Notes: generated from the letters alone by a model not told the origin. Shown: positions 18,909 through 28,343, counted from the stretch's first letter. The stretch is DNA of 64,000 nt from Methylorubrum thiocyanatum (GCA_014138645.1 JACJIB010000004.1:310001-374000); one strand, 5' to 3'. Program-made: numbers and translations.

Positions 18909-20486
18909 ATGGCCGCCACCGCGACCCTCGCCGCAACCCCCGCCATCGACCCGCCCCTCGACCGCCGCCGCATGGTGGCGTTCCTGTGCATGGTGTTCGG
19001 GATGTTCATGGCGATCCTCGACATCCAGATCGTCTCGGCCTCGCTCAACGAGATCCAGGCCGGCCTCTCGGCCTCGGGCGACGAGATACCCTGGGTGCAG
19101 ACGAGCTACCTCATCGCCGAGGTGATCTCGATCCCGCTCTCGGGCACCCTGTCGCGGGTGCTCTCGACGCGCTGGATGTTCTCGGTCTCGGCCGGCGGCT
19201 TCACGCTGATGAGCCTGATGTGCGCCACCTCCTCGTCGATCGACGAGATGATCGTCTGGCGCGCGCTCCAAGGCTTCATCGGCGGCGGCATGATCCCGAC
19301 GGTGTTCGCGGCCGCCTTCACGATCTTCCCGCCCTCGAAGCGCTCCATCGTCTCGCCGATGATCGGCCTCGTGGCGACGCTGGCGCCGACCATCGGCCCG
19401 ACCATCGGCGGCTATCTCACCGACCTGTTCTCCTGGCACTGGCTGTTCCTGATCAACATCGTGCCGGGCATCTTCGTCACGGTCTCGACTTTCCTCCTGA
19501 TCGATTTCGACCGGCCGAACTTCGACCTGCTGAAATCCTTCGACTGGGCCGGGCTCGCCTTCATGGCCGGTTTCCTCGGCTGCCTCGAATACGTGCTGGA
19601 GGAGGGCCCGAACCACGACTGGCTGCAGGACGAGGCGGTGTTCGTCTGCGCCCTCGTCTGCGCCGTGTCGGGCTTGGCGTTCTTCGCCCGCGTCTTCACC
19701 GCGCGCCAGCCGATCGTCGACCTGCGCGCCTTCTCCGACCGCAACTTCGCTGCCGGCTGCGTCTTCAGCTTCGTGATGGGCATCGGCCTCTACGGCCTGA
19801 CCTACCTCTACCCGGTCTACCTCGCCCGGGTGCGCGGCTACTCGGCGCTGCAGATCGGCGAGACGATGTTCGTCTCAGGGCTCTGCATGTTCGCCACCGC
19901 GCCGATCGCCGGCAAGCTCTCGGCCAAGCTCGATCCGCGCATCATGATGGCGATGGGGTTTTCGGGCTTTGCCGTCGGCACCTGGATCGTCACCGGGCTG
20001 ACCAAGGACTGGGATTTCTGGGAGCTGCTCTGGCCGCAGGTGCTGCGCGGCTGCTCCTTGATGCTGTGCATGATCCCGATCAACAACATCGCGCTCGGCA
20101 CCCTGCCGCCGGAGCGGATGAAGAACGCGTCGGGCCTGTTCAACCTCACGCGCAACCTCGGCGGCGCGGTCGGGCTGGCGCTGATCAACACGATCCTGAA
20201 CGCCCGCTGGGACCTCCACCTCGCGCGGCTGCACGAGCGCTTCACCTGGGCGAACAGCGCTGCGCTGGAGCGCCTCGACGCTATGCGGCGCCAGTTCGAG
20301 GTGTTCGGGGGCGACGCCAACGGCATGGCGCTGAAGGCGCTCAACAACACCGTGCGGATCCAGGGGCTGGTGATGGGCTTCGAGGACGTGTTCCTCGTCC
20401 TCACCGTCCTGTTCCTGGCGATGGCCTGCGGCACACCGCTGATCCGGCGCCCGCGCGGGGCTGCGCCGGCCGGCGCGGGGCATTGA
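18909..20486 (+). CDS. DHA2-family MFS efflux transporter (EmrB-like)
   Basis: A 525-residue proton-driven drug exporter predicted to have 14 membrane helices. It has the DHA2 motif in the first helix region (MVFGMFMAILDIQIVSASL), WVQTSYLIAE in helix 2, the motif C region (LVATLAPTIGPTIGGYLTD) and the FSWHWLFLINIVPG loop, all typical of EmrB. Substrates are usually hydrophobic antibiotics, uncouplers or bile-salt-like molecules; the natural one is not known. It is co-transcribed with the adaptor and under the TetR-type repressor. Confidence 0.93.
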   Translation: MAATATLAATPAIDPPLDRRRMVAFLCMVFGMFMAILDIQIVSASLNEIQAGLSASGDEIPWVQTSYLIAEVISIPLSGTLSRVLSTRWMFSVSAGGFTLMSLMCATSSSIDEMIVWRALQGFIGGGMIPTVFAAAFTIFPPSKRSIVSPMIGLVATLAPTIGPTIGGYLTDLFSWHWLFLINIVPGIFVTVSTFLLIDFDRPNFDLLKSFDWAGLAFMAGFLGCLEYVLEEGPNHDWLQDEAVFVCALVCAVSGLAFFARVFTARQPIVDLRAFSDRNFAAGCVFSFVMGIGLYGLTYLYPVYLARVRGYSALQIGETMFVSGLCMFATAPIAGKLSAKLDPRIMMAMGFSGFAVGTWIVTGLTKDWDFWELLWPQVLRGCSLMLCMIPINNIALGTLPPERMKNASGLFNLTRNLGGAVGLALINTILNARWDLHLARLHERFTWANSAALERLDAMRRQFEVFGGDANGMALKALNNTVRIQGLVMGFEDVFLVLTVLFLAMACGTPLIRRPRGAAPAGAGH

Positions 20487-20520
20487 GGAGCCTCCCATCT
20501 GAAGCGGCGATGGAGCAGCC

Positions 20521-20823
20521 CTACAAAGCTTCGTCCGTCCCTTGGCCTCCGAGCTGGATCTGCAGTGTCGCCCCGGTCGCCTGAGCAAAGCGGCGCAACG
20601 ACGTTGTCGTCGGAGCGCTCTTGCCTGTTTCCCAACGGGCAATCATCGCCTGGGACGTACCGATGCGGCGGGCAACCTCGGCTTGAGACAGCTTGGCACG
20701 GTGACGCGCTTCGGCCATCGCGAAGGCAAGCTCCATCTCGGGCGCGATCTCGTCCCGCACCGCCCGATACTCCGGATCAGCGCTCCAGCGCTCGCGGACG
20801 GCCTTGAATGGGATCGTCATCAC
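20521..20823 (-). CDS. HigA/XRE-family antitoxin
   Basis: A 100-residue protein with a Cro/C1 helix-turn-helix in the middle (about 42-85: LSQAEVARRIGTSQAMIARWETGKSAPTTTSLRRFA). The N-terminal part probably binds the toxin. It lies downstream of the toxin gene and overlaps it by 4 bp, the toxin-first order of HigBA modules. Antitoxins of this type bind their own promoter; two direct repeats upstream of the toxin are the likely operator. Base composition is a little lower in GC than the neighbours. Confidence 0.85.
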   Translation of the reverse strand: MMTIPFKAVRERWSADPEYRAVRDEIAPEMELAFAMAEARHRAKLSQAEVARRIGTSQAMIARWETGKSAPTTTSLRRFAQATGATLQIQLGGQGTDEAL

Positions 20824-21143
20824 AGCACGCCTTTTGCTCTCTCAGCGGCAAGATCCAACCACCGCTTGGGCGTCTTCCTGGTCTTCTTCATGAAAGCAGC
20901 CAAAATCACCACGCGCCGGCCTGAAACCGCCACGTAGAGCGCCCGACCGTCATTACCGCCCGCGCTCGGGCGCATCTCCCAGATCTTGTCTTGGAGATGT
21001 TTGACGTGCGGCTCGTGAAGGCGTTCCAGACCGAGGGTTTCGATCCGCTCCACAATCTTGTCCAAGGACGCACGAACCTTGACGGGCCATGCGTCGAGTT
21101 CGGCCATGACAGCCTCATTGAGGATTTCAACCTGCCATGGCAT
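20820..21143 (-). CDS. HigB/RelE-like toxin (phage-Gp49-like family)
   Basis: A 107-residue basic protein with the RelE-superfamily pattern: an N-terminal strand (WQVEILNEAV), two helices, then the LQDKIWEMRP strand, the RALYVAVSGRRVVILAAFMKKTRKTP strand-loop-strand and a C-terminal helix. Such toxins cut mRNA at the ribosome. The ATG at 21143 has no Shine-Dalgarno sequence and lies within about 10 bp of a TATAGT -10-like element, so the message may be leaderless. It is coupled to the antitoxin by an ATGA overlap. Confidence 0.85.
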   Translation of the reverse strand: MPWQVEILNEAVMAELDAWPVKVRASLDKIVERIETLGLERLHEPHVKHLQDKIWEMRPSAGGNDGRALYVAVSGRRVVILAAFMKKTRKTPKRWLDLAAERAKGVL

Positions 21144-21175
21144 GACAGTAAACTATATCAAAAATGACATCAAAC
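21143..21175. promoter_or_regulatory. Direct repeats at the toxin-antitoxin promoter
   Basis: TGACAGTAAAC (21143-21153) and TGACATCAAAC (21165-21175) match at 9 of 11 positions and start exactly 22 bp (two helical turns) apart. They surround a TATAGT element on the minus strand (21152-21157). This is the expected form of an autoregulatory operator bound by the XRE antitoxin. Confidence 0.55.
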
Positions 21176-21207
21176 AAGGGTGTACATGGCGCCTGGCGTC
21201 GGCTCGC

Positions 21208-22749
21208 TCACGCCGCCTTCACCCCCGCGGCGCGGTCCGGGATGACGATGCGGAAGCGCGCACCGCCCGCCGTCTCGTCGAGGCAGAGAGTGCCGCCGTT
21301 GAGGCGCACCAGTTCCGAGGCGATGGCGAGGCCCAGCCCCGTGCCGCCGGCCCGGGTCGAGCCCTGGAAGGCGGCGAACAGGTTGGCCTTGGCCCGATCC
21401 GGCACGCCGGGACCGTTGTCGGTCACGAGGATCGTGACCGCCCCCCCGCCGGACGCGCCGCTGCGGACGCCCTCGATCAGCACCCGGCCGTCCTCGGTCC
21501 GGGCCGCGGCATGGGCCTGGACCGCGTTGCGCACGAGGTTGGTCAGCGCCCGCAGGAGCTGTTCGGGATCGACGTCGATCTCCAGATCCGGCGCCGCGCG
21601 GGTCTCCACGCGGATGCGGGCGGCGGGCATCAGGTCGGCGAGGTCGGTCAGTTCCTCGAGGAGGGGACCGAGCGCCACCATGCGGCGCTGCGGGTTCGGC
21701 TCCGTGGCGCGGCCGTAGGCGAGCGTCGCCTCGCAGAAGCGGATCGCCCGGTCGAGGGTCTCCACGAGGCGCGGCGCGACGCGCTGCACCAGGGGGTCGG
21801 AGACGCTTTCGAGCCGGTCGCCGAGGAGCTGGGCGGTGGTGAGCAGGTTGCGCAGTTCGTGGTTGATCTTGCTCACCGAGAGGCCGAGTTCGGCCAGCCG
21901 CCGCCGCTGACGCAGCTCGCCGCCGAGCGCGACCTGCATCCGGGCGAGGGCGTTCTCCGCCTGCCCGATCTCGTCGCTGCGCGCCGAGCGCCGGGCCACG
22001 AGGTCGGTCCGCTCGGGATCGTCGGCGAAGACGGCGATGTCGCGGGCGAGCCGGACCACCGGCCGCACGATCGCCCGCTGGAGCACGAAGAACACGAGCC
22101 CGGCCGCCAGCGCCGCGATGATGAGGCAGGCGGTGAGCAGGCGGAGCGAGAAATCCGCCAGAGCCGCCTGCAGCGGCGCCTCGTCGAGCAGGACTTCGAC
22201 GGCGTCGAAGCCGTCCTGCCCCGGTCCGATCGCCCGGATCGGCGCATCGGTGTGGAGGAACAGCGTCCGGAAGGCGCCGCTGACCGAGCCCGTCAGGCGA
22301 CGCTCCCGCAGGTCCACCGTCTCGGCGACCACGGACGGCACCGGACCGTCGGTGAGATAGCGCCACGTCTCGCCGACCCGCACGGCGATGGCGCGGGCGC
22401 CCACCCCCATCAGCAGACGCCGGGCGGTCTCCTCGGGGACCCTCCCCTCGGGGGCGGCATTGAGCACGAGGGCGGCGACCCGGGCCGCCGCGACCCGGTC
22501 GGAGAGCCGCGACAACCGGTAGGTCGCCACGGCCGGGATGTAGATCAGGATCTCGGCCAGGACGACGAAGGCCACCGTGAGCAGGAACAGGCGGCCGGAC
22601 AGGCCGAGCCGGCCGGGCGAACGCGCGCGCGCCGTCGCGGCGGTTGCCTCGCTGTGCCAGGGCAGGGCGGCGATCGCCGCCGGTTCGGTCTGTGCCACGT
22701 CCGCCGGTTCGGGCTGCCGGCCGGGAAACGGAAGGCGGGGCCGTCTCAA
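21208..22749 (-). CDS. Membrane sensor histidine kinase without adjacent regulator
   Basis: A 513-residue kinase. A Pro-rich cytosolic N-terminus (1-48) is followed by helix 1 (about 50-75), a periplasmic domain (about 76-200), helix 2 (about 203-225), HAMP, and a long helix into the kinase core. The phospho-acceptor is in SKINHELRNLLTTAQLL, the N box in NLVRNAVQAH, and the G boxes in TDNGPGVP and GTGLGLAIA. The H-box sequence places it near NtrB/PhoR-like kinases. No response regulator gene is next to it. TVP38-like and PmtA-like genes lie upstream on the same strand, which might hint at an envelope or phospholipid signal. Confidence 0.9.
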   Translation of the reverse strand: MRRPRLPFPGRQPEPADVAQTEPAAIAALPWHSEATAATARARSPGRLGLSGRLFLLTVAFVVLAEILIYIPAVATYRLSRLSDRVAAARVAALVLNAAPEGRVPEETARRLLMGVGARAIAVRVGETWRYLTDGPVPSVVAETVDLRERRLTGSVSGAFRTLFLHTDAPIRAIGPGQDGFDAVEVLLDEAPLQAALADFSLRLLTACLIIAALAAGLVFFVLQRAIVRPVVRLARDIAVFADDPERTDLVARRSARSDEIGQAENALARMQVALGGELRQRRRLAELGLSVSKINHELRNLLTTAQLLGDRLESVSDPLVQRVAPRLVETLDRAIRFCEATLAYGRATEPNPQRRMVALGPLLEELTDLADLMPAARIRVETRAAPDLEIDVDPEQLLRALTNLVRNAVQAHAAARTEDGRVLIEGVRSGASGGGAVTILVTDNGPGVPDRAKANLFAAFQGSTRAGGTGLGLAIASELVRLNGGTLCLDETAGGARFRIVIPDRAAGVKAA

Positions 22750-22872
22750 GCGTCACCCGTCGTTGTGTCGTCCAATTGCGGTCGAAGGGCACTTCGCCGT
22801 CGCCCAGTCCCCATCTGTCGCACAGGTTGCACGACGGCCTGGTAACGCGCGCCATTCGCTTGTGCGCAAGTC

Positions 22873-23670
22873 TTATGCGCGAAGCGTCCGCCGCTCAAGC
22901 CGTCGGCGCAGATAAACCGTCAAAAGAGCAAAACCGGCCAAAGCCGCCAGCGCCGCCACCATGCCGGGCGTGACCAGCGCGCGCAGGTCGATGCCCTCCG
23001 CGCAATCGGTGCCCCCGGCGGCGAGGCAGGCGGCCCTGGCCTCGTCGCGTGCGCTCAGGAGATCCTCAAGGCCGGCCCCGAGCCCGGCATAGATGAAGGC
23101 GCCCGGGGTGAGACCGAGCAGGGTGGCGAGCGCGAAGGTGCGCAGCGACACGCCGAAGGCCGCCGGGGCGAGGTTGGTGATCCAGTAGGGGAAGATCGGC
23201 AGGAGCCGCAGGATCAGGATGTAGCCGAAGCCCTCGCGGCGAAACCCGTCGGCGAAGCGCCCGAGCCGGGGCCCGGCCTTGCGCCGGATCAGGTCGCCGG
23301 CGGCGTAGCGCCCGACGGAGAACACGATCGAGGCTCCCATCGTGGAGGAGGCGATGGCGATCAGGGCCCCCGTCACCGGGCCGAACAGCAGCCCGGCCAG
23401 CACCGTGAGCACCAGGGTCGCGGGCAGCGAGACCACCACCGAGCCGACATAGGCGAGGCAGGCGAGCGCGATCGCCCGCACCCGGTCCTCGGCGATCAGC
23501 CCCTGGAGCCAGACCCGCGACTCGGAGAGCCGGTCGAGATCGAGAAAGCGGGTGCCGCCCGCGGCGAGGATGCCGATGGAGAGCGCGGCCAGCACGAGCA
23601 GCGGGAGCCAGCGCAGCCAGGGGCGGCGCGGGCCCGGCGGCCCGGCATCGCCGTCCCGGTCGCCCTGCAT
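22873..23670 (-). CDS. TVP38/TMEM64 (DedA-related) membrane protein
   Basis: A 265-residue inner-membrane protein. An N-terminal helix (about 22-42) is followed by helices near 70-90, 93-115, 160-185, 195-215 and a C-terminal one near 235-257. The family core is visible: SVVVSLPATLVLTVLAGLLFGP, the STMGASIVFSVGRY segment, and RLLPIFPYWITNLAPA. SNARE-associated/VTT proteins act in lipid scrambling or membrane homeostasis. AAGGAG 8 bp before Met 23670 fixes the start. It follows the methyltransferase gene after 41 bp, suggesting a shared transcript and a membrane-lipid theme. Confidence 0.88.
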   Translation of the reverse strand: MQGDRDGDAGPPGPRRPWLRWLPLLVLAALSIGILAAGGTRFLDLDRLSESRVWLQGLIAEDRVRAIALACLAYVGSVVVSLPATLVLTVLAGLLFGPVTGALIAIASSTMGASIVFSVGRYAAGDLIRRKAGPRLGRFADGFRREGFGYILILRLLPIFPYWITNLAPAAFGVSLRTFALATLLGLTPGAFIYAGLGAGLEDLLSARDEARAACLAAGGTDCAEGIDLRALVTPGMVAALAALAGFALLTVYLRRRLERRTLRA

Positions 23671-23711
23671 CGTCGGTCTCCTTCTCGCCCGGACGGCGGC
23701 CCCGATCCGCC

Positions 23712-24368
23712 TCAGCCCTTCTTGCGCATCCGCAGGATCTTGAAGAAGCCGCCGGGGAAGGTCGGGGCGAGGCCGACCACCTCGACGCCGTTGCGCTGCG
23801 CCCAGGCCTCGATCCGGGTCGCCTTGAAGTCCGAGGACCAGCCAATCTTGGTGCAGAGCGGCGCGACGATCTCCTCGACCCGCGCCACCGGCCCGTTCGA
23901 CTGGCCGAAATGGTTGGCGAGCACGATGCCGCCGCCGGGGCGCACCACGCGGAGGAACTCGGACAGGGCGGCTTCCGGGTTCGGCACCAGGGTGATGAGG
24001 AACTGCGCCACCACGGCGTCGAAGCTCGCATCGGCGTAGCCGAGGCGGCACACGTCCATCACCTGGAGGCCCTTCACGTGGGTCAGCCCCTTGCGGAGCA
24101 CCTTGCCGCGGGCGCGCTTGAGCATGTCCTCGGAGAGATCGACGCCGCAGACGAAGCTGTCGCGGGGATAGTAGCCGAGCGACAGGCCGGTGCCGACGCC
24201 GGCCTCCAGCACCCGCGGCCCGTGGGCGACGGCCGCCTCGACGGCGGCGCGGGCGGCCGGCTCGGTCAGCTTGTCGTAGACGACGTCGTAGACCGGCGCC
24301 CAGCGGGCATAGGCCTTGCGCATCAGCTCGGTGGTGGGCCCGGCCTCGGGCGCCCGCTCGCTCAGCAT
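23712..24368 (-). CDS. SAM-dependent methyltransferase, probably phosphatidylethanolamine N-methyltransferase (PmtA-like)
   Basis: A 218-residue class I methyltransferase. The SAM-binding loop is LEAGVGTGLSLGYY (about 53-66), followed by the acidic GVDLSEDML motif and VVRPGGGIVLANHF. The form closely resembles the PmtA type of Rhodobacter and rhizobia, soluble enzymes that convert phosphatidylethanolamine to phosphatidylcholine in three steps. Phosphatidylcholine is common in this group. A ubiquinone/menaquinone-type or other small-molecule methyltransferase is the alternative. No membrane helix is present, in line with PmtA. Confidence 0.75.
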   Translation of the reverse strand: MLSERAPEAGPTTELMRKAYARWAPVYDVVYDKLTEPAARAAVEAAVAHGPRVLEAGVGTGLSLGYYPRDSFVCGVDLSEDMLKRARGKVLRKGLTHVKGLQVMDVCRLGYADASFDAVVAQFLITLVPNPEAALSEFLRVVRPGGGIVLANHFGQSNGPVARVEEIVAPLCTKIGWSSDFKATRIEAWAQRNGVEVVGLAPTFPGGFFKILRMRKKG

Positions 24369-24619
24369 GTAACCGTCACCCTCTCAATCCGTCCGGCCTC
24401 AAGCGCCGGCAGCCGCCTTCGCGGCTTCGGCTCTCGCCACTTCGTTTCGCATCGCCTCTCCCCGAAAGCCGGCAACCACCTTTCGGGACGATGTTCGAGA
24501 CGCCTCGGCATGGCCGAGGCCGCTCCCTGGGCGCTCTTCGCGCCTGTCACGCGGCACAACCGCTCGCAGCGCGATTGTGGAATCGAGAAAAACCTGAATC
24601 CGCGCGGCGTGAAGCCCCA
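24369..24619. other. Gap between mnmA and the PmtA-like gene
   Basis: No gene is supported in this 251-bp stretch. Small GC-rich hairpins are present (for example GCCGC-CTTC-GCGGC near 24412-24425) but none has a T-tract on the minus strand. The promoter of the PmtA-like gene should lie here. Confidence 0.4.
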
Positions 24620-25774
24620 TCAGGCGGCCTCGGCGGCGCCTGCCTGCAACGCGCCGATGCGCCGGATGGTGCCGCCGCCGAGCACCTGCGCGCGCGGGCC
24701 GTCATCGGCGTAGATCACGCAGGCCTGCCCCGGCGAGACTCCGTCCTCGGGGACCACCAGCTCGACCTCGAGGCAGGCCTCGGCCGCGTTCCACGACAGG
24801 CGCGCGGGCCGCGGCTCGCGGGTCGAGCGCACGCGCACGGCCACGGGCAGATCGGCGAGGCCGTCCGGTGCGCGGCTCCCGAGCCAGTTGAGGTCGGTGA
24901 GACGGATGCGGCGGGTGGCGAGCGCCGCCCGCGGCCCGACCACGACGCGGGCGGTCTCGGGCTCCAGCCGCACCACGTAGAGCGGTTCGCCGACCGACAG
25001 CTTGAGGCCGCGGCGCTGGCCCACCGTGTAGTGGATGATGCCCTCATGCTCGCCGAGCCGGCGGCCGTCGAGATCGACGATCTCGCCGGGCCGGGCCGCC
25101 TCGGGCCTGAGCTTGGCGATCACGTCGGCATAGCCGCCCTGCGGCACGAAGCAGATGTCCTGGCTGTCGGCCTTGTCGGCCACCGCGAGGCCGAGTTCGC
25201 GGGCGAGCGCGCGGGTCTCGTCCTTGGGCCGCTCGCCGAGCGGGAAGCGCAGGAAGGCGAGCTGCTCAGGGGTCGTCGCGTAGAGGAAGTAGCTCTGGTC
25301 GCGGGCCGGATCGAGGGCGCGGTAGAGGGCGCGCCCGCCTTCCGGCCGCGCCCGGCTCGCCACGTAGTGGCCCGTCGCCAGCGCCTCGGCGCCGAGATCG
25401 CGGGCCATCCCGAGCAGGTCGCGGAACTTGACCGACCGGTTGCACTCGACGCACGGAATCGGCGTCTCGCCGGAGAGATAGCTCTCGGCGAAGCGGTCGA
25501 TCACCGATTCCCGGAAGCGGTCCTCGTAGTCGAGGACGTAGTGCGGGATGCCGAGCGTCTCGGCCACCGCCCGCGCGTCGTGGATGTCGCGGCCGGCGCA
25601 GCAGGCACCCTTGCGGTGGGTCGCCGCACCGTGGTCGTAGAGCTGGAGCGTGACGCCGACGACGTCGTAGCCCTCGCGCTTCAACAGCCCGGCGACCACC
25701 GACGAATCGACGCCGCCCGACATGGCGACGACGACGCGCGTCTCGTGCGGGGGCTTCGGGAGATCCAGCGAGTT
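24620..25774 (-). CDS. mnmA: tRNA-specific 2-thiouridylase MnmA
   Basis: A 384-residue enzyme that adds sulfur to U34 of the Lys, Glu and Gln tRNAs using ATP and a persulfide relay. The PP-loop [18 protein letters not shown] is at the N-terminus. The catalytic cysteines are in the PCVECNR and DSQDICFVP motifs. The C-terminal part includes the TVGQRRGL segment and beta-barrel typical of MnmA. I start at Met 25774 ([10 protein letters not shown]), which lies close before the PP-loop; an in-frame Met at 25807 has a weak AAGG before it. Confidence 0.95.
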   Translation of the reverse strand, partial: NSLDLPKPPHETRVVVAMSGGVDSSVVAGLLKREGYDVVGVTLQLYDHGAATHRKGACCAGRDIHDARAVAETLGIPHYVLDYEDRFRESVIDRFAESYLSGETPIPCVECNRSVKFRDLLGMARDLGAEALATGHYVASRARPEGGRALYRALDPARDQSYFLYATTPEQLAFLRFPLGERPKDETRALARELGLAVADKADSQDICFVPQGGYADVIAKLRPEAARPGEIVDLDGRRLGEHEGIIHYTVGQRRGLKLSVGEPLYVVRLEPETARVVVGPRAALATRRIRLTDLNWLGSRAPDGLADLPVAVRVRSTREPRPARLSWNAAEACLEVELVVPEDGVSPGQACVIYADDGPRAQVLGGGTIRRIGALQAGAAEAA

Positions 25775-26054
25775 CATGGCCGGTGATGAGGGCCGGTTGC
25801 CGGCCATGGGCGGAGCCTTCGGGCACGCGCCGGCCTGCAGAGCCCGGGCGCATCGTGCGGATGTCTATAGCGATCCCGATCCCGACTTTCCAGGGATGGC
25901 GCGGATGAGAGCCGGCTCCGAACCGGAATCGGGACAGCGGAGAGCCGGCAAATCCTGCCGGGAAGGCGGCAGATCCGACCCGGCCAGCGGAAGGGAGACT
26001 TCGCACCGCCGAATTTTACCGTTCCATATCAGATGTTTAGCCCATACCCGCAAG

Positions 26055-26070
26055 TGGTGCGCGGATTGCT
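26055..26070 (+). promoter_or_regulatory. Sigma-54 promoter of fliK-flgD
   Basis: TGGTGCG-CGGA-TTGCT fits the sigma-54 consensus TGGCACG-N4-TTGCW, with the invariant GG (26056-26057) and GC (26068-26069) separated by exactly 10 bp. It lies 42 bp before the fliK start. FlbD, a sigma-54 activator, is encoded about 6.6 kb downstream. In Caulobacter, hook-class genes are driven by sigma-54 and FlbD. Confidence 0.7.
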
Positions 26071-26111
26071 GGGCCCCTCACGGCTTCGACCCCGAAGGAA
26101 GGGACGGCATC

Positions 26112-27521
26112 GTGGTTTCGCGCGCAGATCTGGCGGAGGTGTTTTTCAGGCAGACCCTGCGGCCCGCCGCGTCCGCGGCGCGGGGCAGCGGGGGCACGGC
26201 GCGCTTCAGCCTGGAGGCCGCGGAGCGCAAGCCGGCGGCCCCGCCCCGGCCCGCCTCCCGCCGCGACGAGACGGCGTCCGCGCGGAGCGAAGCCGGCAGG
26301 GCGGACAGGGCCCAGGATGCACGGGCCCAGGATGCACGGGCCGAAGACGCGCGGGCCGAAGACGCCAAGAGCCGGGCAGCCCGGACCGATCGCGCCGCGA
26401 ATGCACGATCGGCGACATCGCAGGAGAGCCGCGCGCAGGCCGCCCCTGCCCGGAGCAAGCCGCTCCCGGCCGGCTCGGTGCGCCCCGGCACGGAGGCCGC
26501 CGCGGCCCGGACGTCGGGAGCCGCCGCGAAATCCGCGGCGGAGGGGCCGGAGCGTCCGGCCGGCGACGGCACGGAGCCGGCGCAGAAGGCGGCTGCGGAA
26601 GAAGAAGCCGCCGAGGAGGCCGGCGCCGCGATGGCGTCGGAGAAGGACGCGCGGGAGACGAAGGAGACCGATTCCGGAAGCCCGGACGCGACCGCCGTCG
26701 CCGATCCCTCCGCCCTCCTCTCGCCGCCCGTCCCGACGCCCGCTCCCACGGCCGCGGGTGCCGCGATCGCGGGTCAGGGCGGACCCGGCGAGGGTGAACC
26801 GGTCGAGGCCGCGGGAAGCACCGCACTGGGACATGCGGCATCCACGGCCGCGACCGCCGCCGCCACGGGAGATGCCCCGGTGTCCGCCGCTGCGGGCGCG
26901 GCCGGCTTCGAGGCCGCGCTGGCCGGGATGCAGGAGGCCGCCGCCTCGGCCGCCCCGCCTCCCGCCGGCCCTGCGGCCGCCCTCCCCCCGCCCGGCAGCG
27001 GCGCCCCACAAGGCCTTCATGCGGCCGAGGCCGCGAGCCAAGCCGCGGGCATAGCGGCCGCGGCGCCTCCGCCCGCGACCCCGCCGATTCCCCTGGGCGC
27101 CGTGCCGATGACGATCGGGCTGCGCTCGCTCTCGGGCGTGAACCGCTTCGCGATCCGCCTCGACCCGGTCGAACTCGGCCGCATCGACGTCTCGCTCGAC
27201 CTCGACAAGGAGGGCGGCAAGGCCCGCGCGCATCTCGTCGTGGACCGCCCCGAGACGCTCGCCCTGCTCCAGCGCGACGCGAGCGCCCTGCAGCAGGCCC
27301 TGGCGCAGGCGGGCTTCGACGTCGGCGCCGAGGCGGGCGGCGGCATCGACCTGTCCCTGCGCAGCGAGACCGGATCACAGCAGGGCAACCGGGACGGCGA
27401 ATCCGCCTCCCGCGGCCGCTCCGACACCGGGCCGGGCGGGCGCGACGACATCGCCGCCCCCCTCGACCGCCTTCCGCTGCGGCACCTGCGTGCCGTCAGC
27501 GGCCTCGACATCCGAATCTAA
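26112..27521 (+). CDS. fliK: Flagellar hook-length control protein FliK
   Basis: A 469-residue secreted ruler that fixes hook length and switches the export gate to filament substrates. Most of the protein (1-330) is a disordered Ala/Pro/Glu/Arg-rich ruler, with short Gln/Glu-Asp-Ala-Arg repeats at about 68-85. The conserved Flg_hook domain is at about 333-410 (FAIRLDPVELGRIDVSLDL, LVVDRPETLALLQRD). I use GTG 26112, preceded by GGAAGGG. An upstream extension would pass through the sigma-54 promoter. flgD follows after 9 bp. The repetitive N-terminal part makes alignment unreliable but the C-terminal domain is clear. Confidence 0.88.
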   Translation: MVSRADLAEVFFRQTLRPAASAARGSGGTARFSLEAAERKPAAPPRPASRRDETASARSEAGRADRAQDARAQDARAEDARAEDAKSRAARTDRAANARSATSQESRAQAAPARSKPLPAGSVRPGTEAAAARTSGAAAKSAAEGPERPAGDGTEPAQKAAAEEEAAEEAGAAMASEKDARETKETDSGSPDATAVADPSALLSPPVPTPAPTAAGAAIAGQGGPGEGEPVEAAGSTALGHAASTAATAAATGDAPVSAAAGAAGFEAALAGMQEAAASAAPPPAGPAAALPPPGSGAPQGLHAAEAASQAAGIAAAAPPPATPPIPLGAVPMTIGLRSLSGVNRFAIRLDPVELGRIDVSLDLDKEGGKARAHLVVDRPETLALLQRDASALQQALAQAGFDVGAEAGGGIDLSLRSETGSQQGNRDGESASRGRSDTGPGGRDDIAAPLDRLPLRHLRAVSGLDIRI

Positions 27522-27530
27522 GGCAGCGCC

Positions 27531-28202
27531 ATGGCCTCCGGGATCACGAGCAGCACCAGCATCACCGGCACCAGTGCCGCCGCGACCGCCGACACCAAGT
27601 CGATCGCGGGCAACTTCACGCAGTTCCTGACGCTGCTCACCACGCAGCTCAAGAACCAGAACCCGCTCGATCCCCTCGACACCAACCAGTTCACCCAGCA
27701 GCTCGTGCAGTTCGCCGGCGTCGAGCAGCAGCTCAAGACCAACGCCTCGCTCGACACGATCCTGACGAACTCCAAGGCCGCCTCGGCCTCCTCCGCCTCC
27801 GGCCTGATCGGCCGGACGATCACGGCGGACGGCGCCAGCACCGACCTCGCCGACGGCAAGGCGACCTGGACGCTGACCCCGGAGCGGGCCGCCGCCAAGG
27901 CCGTCGTCACCATCAAGAGCAGCGACGGGACCGTGGTCGCCACCAAGACGACGACGCTCAAGGCGGGCGCGCAATCCTTCGAATGGGACGGCACCTCGAC
28001 CTCGGGCCTGTCGGCCAAGGACGGACGCTACACGATCACCGTGGACGCCCTCGACACGACGGGCGCGCGGGTCACCGTCGATACCAAGGTGTCGGGCAAG
28101 GTGGACGGCGTCGATCTCAGCGGCTCTGAACCGGTGCTGACGATCGGCACAGCCCGCGTGCCCGCCTCCAGCGTGAAAACGCTCGCTGCGCCAAGCTCTT
28201 GA
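27531..28202 (+). CDS. flgD: Flagellar hook-capping protein FlgD
   Basis: A 223-residue hook assembly scaffold. The N-terminal FlgD signature is present (NFTQFLTLLTTQLKNQNPLDPLDTNQFTQQLVQFAGVEQQLK at about 24-68; given here only as landmark blocks NFTQFL, NQNPLDP, FAGVEQQ). A FlgD Ig-like/Tudor pair follows (about 80-215). Like other hook-class proteins it has no signal peptide and is exported by the flagellar type III apparatus. It is co-transcribed with fliK. Confidence 0.95.
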   Translation: MASGITSSTSITGTSAAATADTKSIAGNFTQFLTLLTTQLKNQNPLDPLDTNQFTQQLVQFAGVEQQLKTNASLDTILTNSKAASASSASGLIGRTITADGASTDLADGKATWTLTPERAAAKAVVTIKSSDGTVVATKTTTLKAGAQSFEWDGTSTSGLSAKDGRYTITVDALDTTGARVTVDTKVSGKVDGVDLSGSEPVLTIGTARVPASSVKTLAAPSS

Positions 28203-28343
28203 TGCGCTGCAGCATTGATGGGAGCGCAATTGTCCACATCCGTTAACAACGAACGAATCGCATTCGAGCGGCCGACTTCAAGAACTTTTAAGCGGACGCA
28301 AGTAGCTTCCCTCTCGACAGGTCAGTCGAGTGTAGAGCGTATC

